The notes beneath the pieces were generated by a model that worked only from the letters and a program-made list of their open reading frames with translations, did no database searches and was not told the DNA's origin. From Marinilactibacillus piezotolerans (GTDB lineage Bacteria; Bacillota; Bacilli; Lactobacillales; Carnobacteriaceae_A), in contig NZ_FWDP01000004.1 in NCBI RefSeq assembly GCF_900169305.1, positions 620,001 to 684,000 on the forward strand: a stretch of 64,000 nt of DNA, in the 5' to 3' direction. Every line of letters begins with the position of its first letter. The first letter of the stretch is position 1. A program made the position numbers and the translations under genes. Of this stretch, positions 17,855-26,830 are shown piece after piece.

Positions 17855-17902
17855 TAAAAAGGACGAGAACGTTTCTAATGATAAACGTTCTTGTCCTTTT
17901 TG
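17855..17902. terminator. Bidirectional terminator inside the kinase gene end
   Basis: AAAAAGGACGAGAACGTTT pairs with AAACGTTCTTGTCCTTTTT around an 8-base loop. The right arm lies within the last codons of the convergent kinase gene, whose stop codon is in the loop. Confidence 0.88.
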
Positions 17903-18813
17903 ATTTTATTTAGTGGTATCGATAACTTAAATTGAAGTCGCTTGTGATTTAAGTCAGCTTCCAGTTCATACCCAAGCGTATCTGCAATTTTTTTAGCGAT
18001 AGATAAACCCAATCCAGTTGAACCCGTTGCTCTGGTCTCATCCCCTCTGTACATTCTTTCAAATAGTCGATCGACTTCCAGAGTACTAGGACTATCCACC
18101 TCGTTTTCAATATAAATCATTAGGTGATGCTCCGACAACTCATTGTATATAGAAAAGCGGTTAGTTCCATGTGTAAAAGCATTTTTGATGAGATTGCCAA
18201 GCATTCGATTGAACTCTATCGGGCTGGTTTCGATCGATTGTTGTTCTTCCATCAGCTGTACGGTAATATGATCAAACGTTTCATCCAGTTCTGCATGATA
18301 AAGGGCAATCTGCTCTTGTATCAAAAGGATCGGATAGACGTTTTCGATTGTCAGCTGATACTCATTGGATTCCAGCAGGCTGAGACGATAGAATTCTTCC
18401 ACTAATTCGCTTAATGCTTTCGTTCGCTCTTCGACGATTCTTAGATATTTTTCTTCTTTCTTAGAATGACTGCCAGACTGTAAAATCTGTACATAGCCAA
18501 GCATAGAGGTCAGCGGAGTTCTGAAATCATGTGAGATCGAAGAAATCATCCGTTTATTCTGTAAAGTTACTTCTTCAAACTCAACCTGCAATTTACTTAA
18601 CTGTTCGATAATCTCGTTGATTTCATCGACTAACAAATCTTGAGCAGACGAAGACTTGGAATGCCGCAGTTTGGATAGAGCATCTCCAGAAATAATCCAG
18701 TTCAGTTGTTTTGTCAATCTTTTATAGGCTTTTCGGTCTTGATAAAATTTTACGACAAACAAAGTATTGATCAACAAACTGATAATAGCAATCCATAACC
18801 AGATCCACTGCAT
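17875..18813 (-). CDS. Membrane sensor histidine kinase
   Basis: Partner of the response regulator at 20708-21382. One N-terminal membrane segment (WLWIAIISLLINTLFVVKF) anchors a protein of about 312 residues without an extracellular sensor domain. The HisKA domain has the phosphorylated His in SSISHDFRTPLTSMLGY (about residue 115), and the ATPase domain has NLIKNAFTHG (N box) and GSTGLGLSIAKKI (G box). The open frame starts earlier at 18834, but AGAGGAGG lies inside it and points to the ATG at 18813. Kinases with such a short input region usually take their signal through an ABC transporter, here the adjacent ABC-2 pair. It is the last gene of that operon. Confidence 0.9.
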   Translation of the reverse strand: MQWIWLWIAIISLLINTLFVVKFYQDRKAYKRLTKQLNWIISGDALSKLRHSKSSSAQDLLVDEINEIIEQLSKLQVEFEEVTLQNKRMISSISHDFRTPLTSMLGYVQILQSGSHSKKEEKYLRIVEERTKALSELVEEFYRLSLLESNEYQLTIENVYPILLIQEQIALYHAELDETFDHITVQLMEEQQSIETSPIEFNRMLGNLIKNAFTHGTNRFSIYNELSEHHLMIYIENEVDSPSTLEVDRLFERMYRGDETRATGSTGLGLSIAKKIADTLGYELEADLNHKRLQFKLSIPLNKIKKDKNVYH

Positions 18814-18869
18814 ACCAAGTCCTCCTCTCTGCATTTATTGTTTAAAATAAACCTAAGCTTCTGGATTGA

Positions 18870-19664
18870 TTACTTGCCTTCTTTAATTTCCACTTTGTTT
18901 AAGACTAGAATACCCAATACACTTGCAACAACAATATAAATCAAAGTTACGCCCCAAGTTTCAAAAGGCATCGTAAATCCGCTATCTGGCACAAGGAGTT
19001 GAGTGAATAAAGTGTTGTTTGATTCACTCAAATGGTAAGAAAGTGTATATTCTCTAAGAAATTCTAGTTTATCTGTTGCTAAGCTGGCTAAATTCAAAAT
19101 GGTCAAAACCATATTTGAAATCAGCGCTACGAATGTAATAAGCGATATTGTCGTGTTTTGAGTGAAAAATGCAACTACACTAGCAACCATTGCATAACCA
19201 ATCAATCCCAGGAATACATTAAAGGTCATAACGGCAACTTTCTGGAATCCTTCATAGTAGATTTCTCCGCCTTCAAGCAATAACAGCACTCCATAAAATC
19301 CTAGATATACCACAATACCAGACAAGAAAGTGATCAGCATATAAGTAAACATGATCATCAGTTTACTAAGAACGAATTCTACTTTTGACAAACCACTGCT
19401 GAAGATATTCTGATAGCTATTGGAAGACACATCATTTAAAAATACAGTACTATACGCCTGAACACCAAAGACCAACGGAAATAATTGTGTCAGCAGTATG
19501 CCAGCTAATTCAACAAATCCATTTGTGAATCCTTCACCTTGTTCAAAAGCTGTATAAGTCCAAGTCACTAAGGCGATAAATGCAGCAAATAGAACCCCAT
19601 AAAAGATGTAATTAGATTTTTTGTGAAACAATCTGTAAAGATCTGCCTGTATATAATTAAGCAC
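18870..19664 (-). CDS. ABC-2 type transporter permease
   Basis: A membrane protein of about 264 residues with six hydrophobic segments and the ABC-2 permease pattern (FYGVLFAAFIALVTW near the N terminus, FSSGLSKVEFVLSKLM before the third segment). It forms an exporter with the ATPase encoded directly upstream. An earlier in-frame TTG at 19685 is less likely: AAAGGAGG sits just before the GTG at 19664, which overlaps the ATPase stop codon (GTGCTTAA). Genes of this layout handle peptide antibiotics in related bacteria; the substrate here is unknown. Confidence 0.87.
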   Translation of the reverse strand: MLNYIQADLYRLFHKKSNYIFYGVLFAAFIALVTWTYTAFEQGEGFTNGFVELAGILLTQLFPLVFGVQAYSTVFLNDVSSNSYQNIFSSGLSKVEFVLSKLMIMFTYMLITFLSGIVVYLGFYGVLLLLEGGEIYYEGFQKVAVMTFNVFLGLIGYAMVASVVAFFTQNTTISLITFVALISNMVLTILNLASLATDKLEFLREYTLSYHLSESNNTLFTQLLVPDSGFTMPFETWGVTLIYIVVASVLGILVLNKVEIKEGK

Positions 19665-20577
19665 GTTGAGTTCCTCCTTTAGCAATAAGATTCAAGTAGT
19701 AATCTTGAATCGAAATTTCTTGAGTGATCAATTTATACAGTTTCAAATCATTGGTCACCATCAGTTTGGCGATTTCATCCGACTGATCTGTCATTTTAGA
19801 AACGACAAGCTCTTTATCTCCATTGATGATATACTCTACTCCGTCAAATTGCTGTTCCAGCAGATAAGCTGCTTTTTTAGGATCATCCGTTTTCACTAAT
19901 ACTTTTTCTTCTGTTTTCTTGCGGACTGTCTCTCTATTCAATTCTTCAATCAGTTTTCCATCATGAATAAAACCAAATCGAGTAGCCATCAATTCTAATT
20001 CACCCAGAATGTGTGAAGAAATCAGAAAGGTAATTTTATTTTCTTTATTCAGTTTTTGAACAATTCTTCGAAAATCTGCGATTCCTTGCGGGTCTAATCC
20101 ATTAATTGGTTCATCTAAAACAATCACATCTGGATAGCCCATCAGTGCATTAGCAATACTGACTCTCTGTTTCATCCCTAATGAGAATGACTTAAATGGT
20201 TTTTTCACACTGTCCATTTCAACTAATTTGAGAACTCTATGCACTTCGTTTTTATCAGAAATTCCTTTTAATCTTCTGAAATACTCCAGATTCTCACTGG
20301 CAGAAAGGTATGGGAAGAAACTTGCCCCCATCATAAAGCCCATTCTTTGACGAGCATGGTCCAAACCACTAGATGAAGTTTCACCAAACAGTTTGATTTC
20401 TCCAGAAGTTTTAGGTGCAAGCCCCATCATCGTTTTAAATAATGTTGATTTACCCGCACCATTTTTTCCAATCAATCCATAAATTTCTCCTTGTCTTACA
20501 TGAATCGATACATCATCTAATGCCACAGACCGGTTATAACGCTTGGTCAAATTGACGGTTTCTATTAAATTCTCCAT
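19657..20577 (-). CDS. ABC transporter ATP-binding protein
   Basis: The 306-residue ATPase of the ABC-2 exporter. Walker A is GKNGAGKST at about residue 38, the signature is FSLGMKQRVSIANAL in the ABC-2 (CcmA-like) form, Walker B is VIVLDEPINGLDP, and the switch His is in SSHILGE. About 80 residues at the C terminus follow the nucleotide-binding domain, as in lantibiotic and bacitracin-type exporters. It follows the regulator gene by 130 bases and overlaps the permease gene by 8 bases. Confidence 0.93.
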   Translation of the reverse strand: MENLIETVNLTKRYNRSVALDDVSIHVRQGEIYGLIGKNGAGKSTLFKTMMGLAPKTSGEIKLFGETSSSGLDHARQRMGFMMGASFFPYLSASENLEYFRRLKGISDKNEVHRVLKLVEMDSVKKPFKSFSLGMKQRVSIANALMGYPDVIVLDEPINGLDPQGIADFRRIVQKLNKENKITFLISSHILGELELMATRFGFIHDGKLIEELNRETVRKKTEEKVLVKTDDPKKAAYLLEQQFDGVEYIINGDKELVVSKMTDQSDEIAKLMVTNDLKLYKLITQEISIQDYYLNLIAKGGTQRA

Positions 20578-20707
20578 TTTAACGCTCCTTTTTCCAACTT
20601 GTTCTCATCAATCGTAAGATCTCTTATCGACACTTATCATTCTATAGAGCACTCTTTTCAAAACTTTGTATTAAATCTTACAAAAGTTTTAATTCCTGAT
20701 CAGAATT

Positions 20708-21382
20708 TCAGAATTGTTTTAACTTGAATCCGACACCCCAGATCGTTTCTATCAGTTCTTCTTCATTATACTGGGACAATTTTGACCTCAATCTTGAAAT
20801 ATGTACTGATATCGTGTTATCATCCCCGAAATAAGGTTCATGCCAGACAGATTCAAATAAGTTGGCTTTCGTAAAAACCTTTTGCGGATGAAGCAGGAAA
20901 CTTTTGAGCATATCAAATTCCTTTTGCGTTAAAGTAACCTCTGAACCGTTGACTTTAACCACTCTGGCTGCTTCATCCAGCTCGATTGGTCCTCTCCTAT
21001 GTACTTCAGTCTTCTCAAAAAATTCTTTATGGTCTCTCAGCTGTGCTTTTACTCTCGCTTGAACTTCTATTGTGTTAAAAGGTTTAGAGACATAATCATT
21101 CGCTCCGATACTCAACACATTGGCCAAAACATCCACTTCTGCTTTTGCAGTCAAAACAATAATAGGGACTTCTGATGTACGTCGAAACGCTTCAATAAAA
21201 GCTTCTCCGCTGATTCCCGGAAGCATTAAGTCCAGCAATATAAGATCAAAAGATTCAGTCTCTGTTAATCGCTTAGCTTCAGATCCTGCATAAGCTTGAG
21301 TAACATCGTATTGCTCATTTAATAAATCATATAATAGTTCATTGATCGCATTATCATCTTCAACTATTAGGATTCTTTTCAT
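20708..21382 (-). CDS. OmpR-family response regulator
   Basis: First gene of the regulator/ATPase/permease/kinase set. The receiver domain (1-115) has the acidic pair in VEDD, the phosphorylated Asp in LILLDLMLPG (about residue 52), and a Lys in VSKPFN. The winged-helix domain (130-224) has LTQKEFDMLKSFLLHP and ISVHISRLRSKL. An open frame of 26 more codons extends upstream, but residue 27 (MKRILIVEDD) is the usual start of this fold and is taken. It likely controls the adjacent transporter genes. The kinase encoded at the far end of the operon is the expected partner. Confidence 0.92.
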   Translation of the reverse strand: MKRILIVEDDNAINELLYDLLNEQYDVTQAYAGSEAKRLTETESFDLILLDLMLPGISGEAFIEAFRRTSEVPIIVLTAKAEVDVLANVLSIGANDYVSKPFNTIEVQARVKAQLRDHKEFFEKTEVHRRGPIELDEAARVVKVNGSEVTLTQKEFDMLKSFLLHPQKVFTKANLFESVWHEPYFGDDNTISVHISRLRSKLSQYNEEELIETIWGVGFKLKQF

Positions 21383-21476
21383 TTCCACCGCTTCTTTCTT
21401 TATATGTAATCTCTGTCTAATCCAGTTTACAAGAAGGCTGATCAGAATACTAGGGACCAAAAGTCCTATTTTTAAC

Positions 21477-21518
21477 CAAAAAAAGACTGAAAAGAAGGAA
21501 TAGCTTCTCTCCAGTCTT
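21477..21518 (-). terminator. Terminator after the sugar ABC operon
   Basis: AAGACTG/CAGTCTT with an inner AGAAG/CTTCT stem, followed on the minus strand by seven Ts. It separates the sugar importer operon from the regulator gene downstream. Confidence 0.75.
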
Positions 21519-21529
21519 GATTGATTCAG

Positions 21530-22150
21530 TTATTTTTTTGATGTCATCTTTTTTAGTACTTTTTCTACTGCGAGGTAACTGACAAAAGCTGGAAAGCTTA
21601 TCAAGAAAAATACAGCAAACGCCGGCCAGAAAATATATACAACCATTGAAACAGCGAAAAAAAGAAAGGTTGATATACTGATCAATGGATATTTTACAAT
21701 CAGATAAAAAGAAAGCAGCCATTGTTCTTTAAGCGGTCGCTCTGTTTGCTGTGCGACTGCAAAGTAGTAGCTCGTCACGATCAAAAACAACACAAACAGT
21801 AAACCAATGGCAACCGAAACGATACTAAACCATTCTGGTATCGCCGAACGGTTCCAAAGGATTAAAAAGTCTATACCAAATATAACGCTTAAAACGATTA
21901 GCGGCCAATTTCTCTTATAACTATTCAGAAATTCAGCTTTGAAATAAGTTAGAAATTGTTTATAGGGATGCTTTTCCTGATGTTGGCGAATTCTATAGAG
22001 ACTATAATATAGCCCCTCTGTCGCCGGCAGAATCGTAATGATCGGAAGTGAGAATAACAGCCACATCAGATTCAGTATAGCCAAGCGAGCAAACCACTCA
22101 GTTGCTTTAACGATGACTGTATTCTGCTTAGGCATATGCTCATTAGACAT
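21530..22150 (-). CDS. DUF624 (YesL-like) membrane protein
   Basis: About 206 residues with five hydrophobic segments. It fits the DUF624/YesL family, whose genes lie in sugar ABC importer operons of Firmicutes: LNLMWLLFSLPIITILPAT at residues 29-47 is the family signature, followed by YRIRQHQEKHPYKQF. Its role is unknown; it may assist the importer. The start is taken as ATG at 22150; a GTG at 22159 overlaps the permease stop codon but is too close to AAAGGA. It is the last gene of the importer operon. Confidence 0.85.
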   Translation of the reverse strand: MSNEHMPKQNTVIVKATEWFARLAILNLMWLLFSLPIITILPATEGLYYSLYRIRQHQEKHPYKQFLTYFKAEFLNSYKRNWPLIVLSVIFGIDFLILWNRSAIPEWFSIVSVAIGLLFVLFLIVTSYYFAVAQQTERPLKEQWLLSFYLIVKYPLISISTFLFFAVSMVVYIFWPAFAVFFLISFPAFVSYLAVEKVLKKMTSKK

Positions 22151-22158
22151 GTTTCCCA

Positions 22159-23073
22159 CTATCCTTTCGTCCCTCCAGTCAAGTCCATTCCTTCAATGAA
22201 ATATTTCTGTGCAAAGAAGAAAAGTAAAATACTTGGAATCAAGACGAGTGTTGCTCCAGCCATTAGATAATTCCATTGAGTCGTTGACTGATTCGAAAAA
22301 GACTGAAGTCCAATCTGCAATGTGTACATGCTTTCATCTGTTATATAGAGCAATGGACCAAGGAAATCATTCCATGCACCATTAAAAGACATAATTCCTA
22401 CGGTAATCAATGCCGGTTTAGTTAAAGGAATCATTAAATGACTCCAGATATAAAGATGGTTTGCACCGTCTATCTTAGCAGCTTCGATCAATTCATTATT
22501 GATCGATAAGTAAAACTGACGTAATAAGAATATATTAAACGCACTACCGAAAAAGGATGGAACGATCAACGGCAGATAAGTTCCAACCCAATTGATTCTT
22601 GTAAATAAAATATATTGAGGAATCATCGTCACAAATCCCGGTACCATCATTGTAGCGAGAACCAGTGCAAAAAGCACTTTTTTACCCGGAAATTCAATTT
22701 TGGCAAATCCATAGGCAATAAAGGAATTTGACAAGACGTTTCCTAAGACGACAAATATGGTTATAATTAGTGTATTTCCCATATATTTAAAAAATGGAAA
22801 AGACTGAACCGTGTCTACATAATTCTGCCAGACAATCGTTTCAGGTATAAAAGTAGGTGGAAATCGAACGATTTCCTGCATTGGCTTCAGTGATGTACTG
22901 ACCATCCATACCAATGGAGATAACAGCAAAACACTGACTAAAATCAAGACAATATAGACAAGAATTTTACCATTTCTATCTTGTTTTTTCTTGCTTTTAA
23001 AATACTTTGTTTTTGAGGTCGAGGATGAGCTGTCGCTTTCCTGGACGTATTTCGTTTTAGATGATTCTATCAA
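22159..23073 (-). CDS. Sugar ABC transporter permease (MalG type)
   Basis: A 304-residue inner permease of a CUT1 sugar importer. A charged Ser-rich N-terminal tail of about 35 residues precedes six membrane segments. The EAA loop that docks the ATPase is EAAKIDGANHLYIWSHLMIP at about residue 213. SLKPMQEI after the first segment is typical for MalG-type subunits. The start is TTG with AGGAGAGGG before it. It pairs with the MalF-type permease upstream. No ATPase gene is in the operon, so a shared MsmK/UgpC-type ATPase from elsewhere is required. Confidence 0.93.
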   Translation of the reverse strand: MIESSKTKYVQESDSSSSTSKTKYFKSKKKQDRNGKILVYIVLILVSVLLLSPLVWMVSTSLKPMQEIVRFPPTFIPETIVWQNYVDTVQSFPFFKYMGNTLIITIFVVLGNVLSNSFIAYGFAKIEFPGKKVLFALVLATMMVPGFVTMIPQYILFTRINWVGTYLPLIVPSFFGSAFNIFLLRQFYLSINNELIEAAKIDGANHLYIWSHLMIPLTKPALITVGIMSFNGAWNDFLGPLLYITDESMYTLQIGLQSFSNQSTTQWNYLMAGATLVLIPSILLFFFAQKYFIEGMDLTGGTKG

Positions 23074-23121
23074 GGTTATTCCCTCTCCTTCTATCCGACA
23101 AAAAACGGTTTATAATCGGAA

Positions 23122-24063
23122 TCAGTAATGGACCCATTTAGGTGCCAGCTTAAGATTGATAAAGGTCAATACCAGTACAATGGCAAACAGTACCAGCGAC
23201 ATAGCCATGGCATACCCCATATCAAAAGCCACAAATGCTTTGTTCCACATATGCAGATTATAAAATAATAAGGAGTTTGCCGGTCCGCCAGTTCCATTCT
23301 CAGTCATGACATAAGCAGCTTGGAAAATCTGGAATGCACCAATCGTAGAAGTAATAACGTCATAAAAAATGATCGGTGTAATCATCGGCAAAGTGATATG
23401 CCAAAGCTTTTTAAATCTGTTCGCACCATCTACTTCAGCTGACTCATAAAGCTGTCTAGGGACATTCTGCAGCGTTGCCAAGTAAAGCAGCATCGCGCCG
23501 CCTACACTCCAAAGTCTCATCAGGATCAGTGCTGGTTTCGTCCAGTCCGGGTCAAATAGCCAAGCAGGACCATCAATACCTACGAAAGAAAGCACTAAAT
23601 TGATCAACCCACTCGTTGGCGACAGCAGCTGCATCCATAATACATATACCGCTACACCAGATAAGATTGCCGGCAAGTAGAAGATTGTCCGAAAAATCGT
23701 AATCCCTCTGATGTTTCGGTTCAATAGTACAGCCAAAAACACACCACCGGCAGTTGTCAGCGGTACATTCAAAATAACATAATAAATAGTATTATATAGT
23801 GACTTTAAAAATAGTTGATCTGTTGTAAACATTCTAATGAAATTGTCTAATCCAATAAAATCCATTTGAGAAGTGATATTATAGTTGGTAAAACTACCGA
23901 TTAAAGAAAACATCATAGGCAGAAACATAAAAGCTAAAAATCCTATAATAAATGGAGAAACGAAAAGCAAGCCCCATAAAGCCTCATTTCGTTTTCGTTT
24001 ATTCCAATTCATTTTTTTTCTTTTGTTTTTTCCATTGTTATTTGATGTTTGATTTGCATGCAT
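23122..24063 (-). CDS. Sugar ABC transporter permease (MalF type)
   Basis: A 313-residue permease, first of the heterodimer. The N terminus is basic and Asn-rich, then six membrane segments follow, with FVSPFIIGFLAFMFLPM in the first. The EAA loop is ESAEVDGANRFKKLWHITLP at about residue 215. CUT1 permeases of this type import oligosaccharides. It lies between the binding-protein gene and the MalG-type gene on the same strand. Confidence 0.93.
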   Translation of the reverse strand: MHANQTSNNNGKNKRKKMNWNKRKRNEALWGLLFVSPFIIGFLAFMFLPMMFSLIGSFTNYNITSQMDFIGLDNFIRMFTTDQLFLKSLYNTIYYVILNVPLTTAGGVFLAVLLNRNIRGITIFRTIFYLPAILSGVAVYVLWMQLLSPTSGLINLVLSFVGIDGPAWLFDPDWTKPALILMRLWSVGGAMLLYLATLQNVPRQLYESAEVDGANRFKKLWHITLPMITPIIFYDVITSTIGAFQIFQAAYVMTENGTGGPANSLLFYNLHMWNKAFVAFDMGYAMAMSLVLFAIVLVLTFINLKLAPKWVHY

Positions 24064-24179
24064 GTATTCTCACGCCACCTTAAAAAAAGAATAGTGAGAA
24101 GGAAAAGGGCTGCCCCGCTCTCCTTCTCACCTTTTCCACTGTTCTATTCATCCTGCTTAATAGATTAAACAGTCAAACT

Positions 24180-25511
24180 TTACTCAGCTAAGTTTTCAAC
24201 TGCTTCTTGAGCATCATTCAATGCTTCTTCAGCTGATTTTTCACCTAGGAACGCCGCGTCAATCTCTGCGTTGACTAGAGAAGAGAAATCTGGAGCATTT
24301 AAAGGTACTGGTGTTATGGTTGTAACGTCTAAATTGGCATCTGCTAATTCATAGATTCTGTGTCCCATTTCATCCAATTCTGGATGACTTTGCAGATTTT
24401 CATTTGCTTCTGTATTAGCCATAATATCAAAACTGTTCATTCCAAACTGCTCTTGTACTTCTGTAGAAGATAAATACTTCATGAAGTCATATGACTCTTC
24501 AGGATGTTCAGTATTTCCTGGAATCTCAAGAACAAATCCTCCACCCCAAGACCAGTGACCACTGCCTTCTTCTTTTTCAGGAAGCGGCGCAACACCGTAT
24601 TCAAAATCATCAGGTGCATTTTCAAGCAGATTTGTATAGTAATTAATGTTTTGGCCGCGCATTGCTACTAAACCAGAGATAAATGGGTCAGAAACACCTG
24701 AACCAAATTCTGCTTCGTACTGATTAATTGTGTCTCTTCCATAATAGTCTTGCCATTCAAGCATCCATTCCAGCGCTTCTACCTTTTCAGGAGTATTGAT
24801 TCGAATATCGCCTTCTTCATTAAACCAAGAGACACCATTATCAGCATTCAATGCCCATATGTCAGCTCCTAAATTCCAGCGAGGGTAGAAACCAATCTGT
24901 TCCCAATTATCGCCGCTGCCTTGATCTAATGCTCTTGCGGCTTCTTCCAGCTCAGCCCATGTGGAAGGCGGATCTTCTGGATCTAAGCCAGCTTCTTCAA
25001 ATGCAGTCTTATTGTAAAAGAGTACTTGAGTATCCGTATTGAACGGTAATGCATAAGCCTCGTCTTCATATAAAACAGTGTCCCATAATTGTGGATAAAA
25101 ATTTTCTGAAATATCATCTTCATCGAGATATTCTTGAATATTTGTCGCTTGATTCGCTTCTGCTCGCTGCTTTACACTGTTAATATCTTGTACAATCACG
25201 TCCGGTGCATTACCACCTGCAATCGCTGCAAGTGACTTCGTCCAGATATCTCCCCAAGGCTGATAAACATATTCGACCGTTACTTCTTCTTGTGATTCAT
25301 TATAGTCGCTGATGATATCTTCAATGGCATCTCTTCGAGAACCAGATCCCCAAAATGACCAGAACTCTAAAGTTGTTCTACCATCTTCTCCTTCAGTTGC
25401 TGCTCCACTTTCAGAAGCACTTTCTTCTCCACCGCAAGCAGACAAGAGTAAAGCTGCACTTCCAAGTGTCAAGCCGTATTTTAAGATATTTCTTTTAAAT
25501 AATGATTTCAA
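24180..25511 (-). CDS. Sugar-binding lipoprotein of the ABC importer
   Basis: A family 1 extracellular solute-binding protein of 443 residues. A signal peptide with lipobox LSAC (cysteine about residue 26) anchors it to the outer face of the membrane. Next comes an acidic Gly/Ser-rich linker and then LEFWSFWGSGSRRDAIEDI, the usual first strand of oligosaccharide-binding proteins; GGNAPDVIVQDIN and FYPRWNLGADIWA follow. Substrate not readable. The start is TTG at 25511, six bases after AAGGAGGG. It is the first gene of the importer operon, behind a long 5' untranslated region. Confidence 0.92.
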   Translation of the reverse strand: MKSLFKRNILKYGLTLGSAALLLSACGGEESASESGAATEGEDGRTTLEFWSFWGSGSRRDAIEDIISDYNESQEEVTVEYVYQPWGDIWTKSLAAIAGGNAPDVIVQDINSVKQRAEANQATNIQEYLDEDDISENFYPQLWDTVLYEDEAYALPFNTDTQVLFYNKTAFEEAGLDPEDPPSTWAELEEAARALDQGSGDNWEQIGFYPRWNLGADIWALNADNGVSWFNEEGDIRINTPEKVEALEWMLEWQDYYGRDTINQYEAEFGSGVSDPFISGLVAMRGQNINYYTNLLENAPDDFEYGVAPLPEKEEGSGHWSWGGGFVLEIPGNTEHPEESYDFMKYLSSTEVQEQFGMNSFDIMANTEANENLQSHPELDEMGHRIYELADANLDVTTITPVPLNAPDFSSLVNAEIDAAFLGEKSAEEALNDAQEAVENLAE

Positions 25512-25561
25512 TGGAAACCCTCCTTAAGTTTTGACTGAAGAAGATTATGTATCCGTCTAAC

Positions 25562-25609
25562 TGCTTCTTCTTCTGCTTTCTACAATAATGCAGAAAAGAA
25601 GAAGAAGCA
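25562..25609. repeat. Hairpin in the leader of the binding-protein gene
   Basis: TGCTTCTTCTTCT and AGAAGAAGAAGCA pair perfectly over 13 bases, with an alternative inner pairing TTCTGC/GCAGAA. It lies in the untranslated leader about 50 bases before the start codon, without a T run, so it looks like an RNA stability or translation element rather than a terminator. Confidence 0.5.
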
Positions 25610-25699
25610 AATAATAAGACTTTTCACTGCTAAAATTTTATAAGTTAAAATAGAATCAGTTTTGATTTACTCACATAAAATAGAAGTTAAAAAAACTTA

Positions 25700-25728
25700 A
25701 TTATAACAAAATAAACACACATACACAA
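25700..25728 (-). promoter_or_regulatory. Promoter of the sugar ABC importer operon
   Basis: TTGTGT, 17 bases, TATAAT on the minus strand, giving a leader of about 180 bases. No convincing cre site was seen next to it. Confidence 0.6.
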
Positions 25729-25803
25729 ACGCCTATCACAATAGAAGCACTTCTCTTCAAAGCTTATCTGATTTCTTTCCCTCAACTTTGCAAAAAATTT
25801 CCA

Positions 25804-25847
25804 TTAAAAAACTGCTAAGAGCAACCAAATCAGTGCACTCAGCAGTT
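25804..25847 (-). terminator. Terminator of the PadR/membrane-protein operon
   Basis: AACTGCT and AGCAGTT pair around a large loop and are followed on the minus strand by TTTTTT, nine bases after the stop codon. Confidence 0.75.
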
Positions 25848-25855
25848 CTTTCACT

Positions 25856-26830
25856 TTATTTTTCTTCAAGATTAAACATATCTTTGATGATCGTTTCAAA
25901 GAGACCAGCTATAGGAAATATAATCCATGTCCATGCCCAGCCTCCAAAAATATAATTCATTAAAAAATATGATATGACAACAATGGGCCAGTAAATATTA
26001 GATAACAGATGATCTACTTTTTTCGTTTTATAGTACCGCTCCCTAGCTGCAGTAACTTCTTCAAATGATTTTCCTTGTGATAAAAGGTTATTATACCCCG
26101 TCCACTTCATTCCTGTATAAATAAACAGTAAGACACCGATACTAGCAACAATAAACATCATTGCCGCGCCTAGCAATATAACATCATCATGGTATGTCAT
26201 CACCCCAAGTAAAACAGGTATCAAAGAAAACACACAAAAGGCTATTCCAGAGATAATGCTATAAATATGTGACTTTTTGTACAGTTCTTTTAGTTCTGTT
26301 ATTTTTTCCTGCGCTTCTGGAACGAGTATAAATGGACTGTGATATGCTTTGTACCTTGATAACTGCAGACCTTGAAGAATAAATTGAGAAACACCTAGTA
26401 CTCCCATAATCAACAGCCAGATCACTCCAATCATAATGTATGAAATTGAATACATATCAATAGCGACACTGCTAACGAGTCCAGCTACCCCAATTGAACA
26501 AGCGACGACTCCTAGACCAATCCCCAGTCCTGCTTTTCGCCGTGCTTCGAGATACTCATGAGCATCCTCTAATTCGACGACCATTATATCATCGTATTCT
26601 CTTTGATGATTCTCTTCCTGGCTTAAGCCCATTTCGTCCAGTACTTCTTCAATATTTCCAAATTCAACGATGACTGTACCGACCGCTTCATTTTCAGAAG
26701 CCCCTTCTTCAATCAGTGCCTGATAACGATCTTCCATATTGGCTAGAATATCGATCTTTAATTGTTCTGTTTCTTCAGTTTTTACCACATGTTTAAACAT
26801 CTTTTCTACATAGTCATGAATCGTATTCAT
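25856..26830 (-). CDS. Membrane protein with N-terminal HAAS-like domain
   Basis: About 324 residues. An N-terminal helical segment of 60-65 residues resembles the HAAS/permease-prefix domain often encoded next to PadR regulators (LKIDILANMEDRYQALIEEG, then a GNIEEVLDEMG end). About eight hydrophobic segments in pairs follow. The start is the ATG at 26830 because GGAGG lies 8 bases before it, inside the end of the PadR gene; the two genes overlap by 17 bases. Its function is unknown; family members with this layout are controlled by, and may sense together with, the linked PadR protein. Confidence 0.8.
   Translation of the reverse strand: MNTIHDYVEKMFKHVVKTEETEQLKIDILANMEDRYQALIEEGASENEAVGTVIVEFGNIEEVLDEMGLSQEENHQREYDDIMVVELEDAHEYLEARRKAGLGIGLGVVACSIGVAGLVSSVAIDMYSISYIMIGVIWLLIMGVLGVSQFILQGLQLSRYKAYHSPFILVPEAQEKITELKELYKKSHIYSIISGIAFCVFSLIPVLLGVMTYHDDVILLGAAMMFIVASIGVLLFIYTGMKWTGYNNLLSQGKSFEEVTAARERYYKTKKVDHLLSNIYWPIVVISYFLMNYIFGGWAWTWIIFPIAGLFETIIKDMFNLEEK

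Noticed and set aside
21450-21470. TAGGGAC/GTCCTA with a T run on the plus strand.
   Set aside because: No plus-strand gene ends nearby and the stem has a bulge; probably chance within the gap before the regulator gene.
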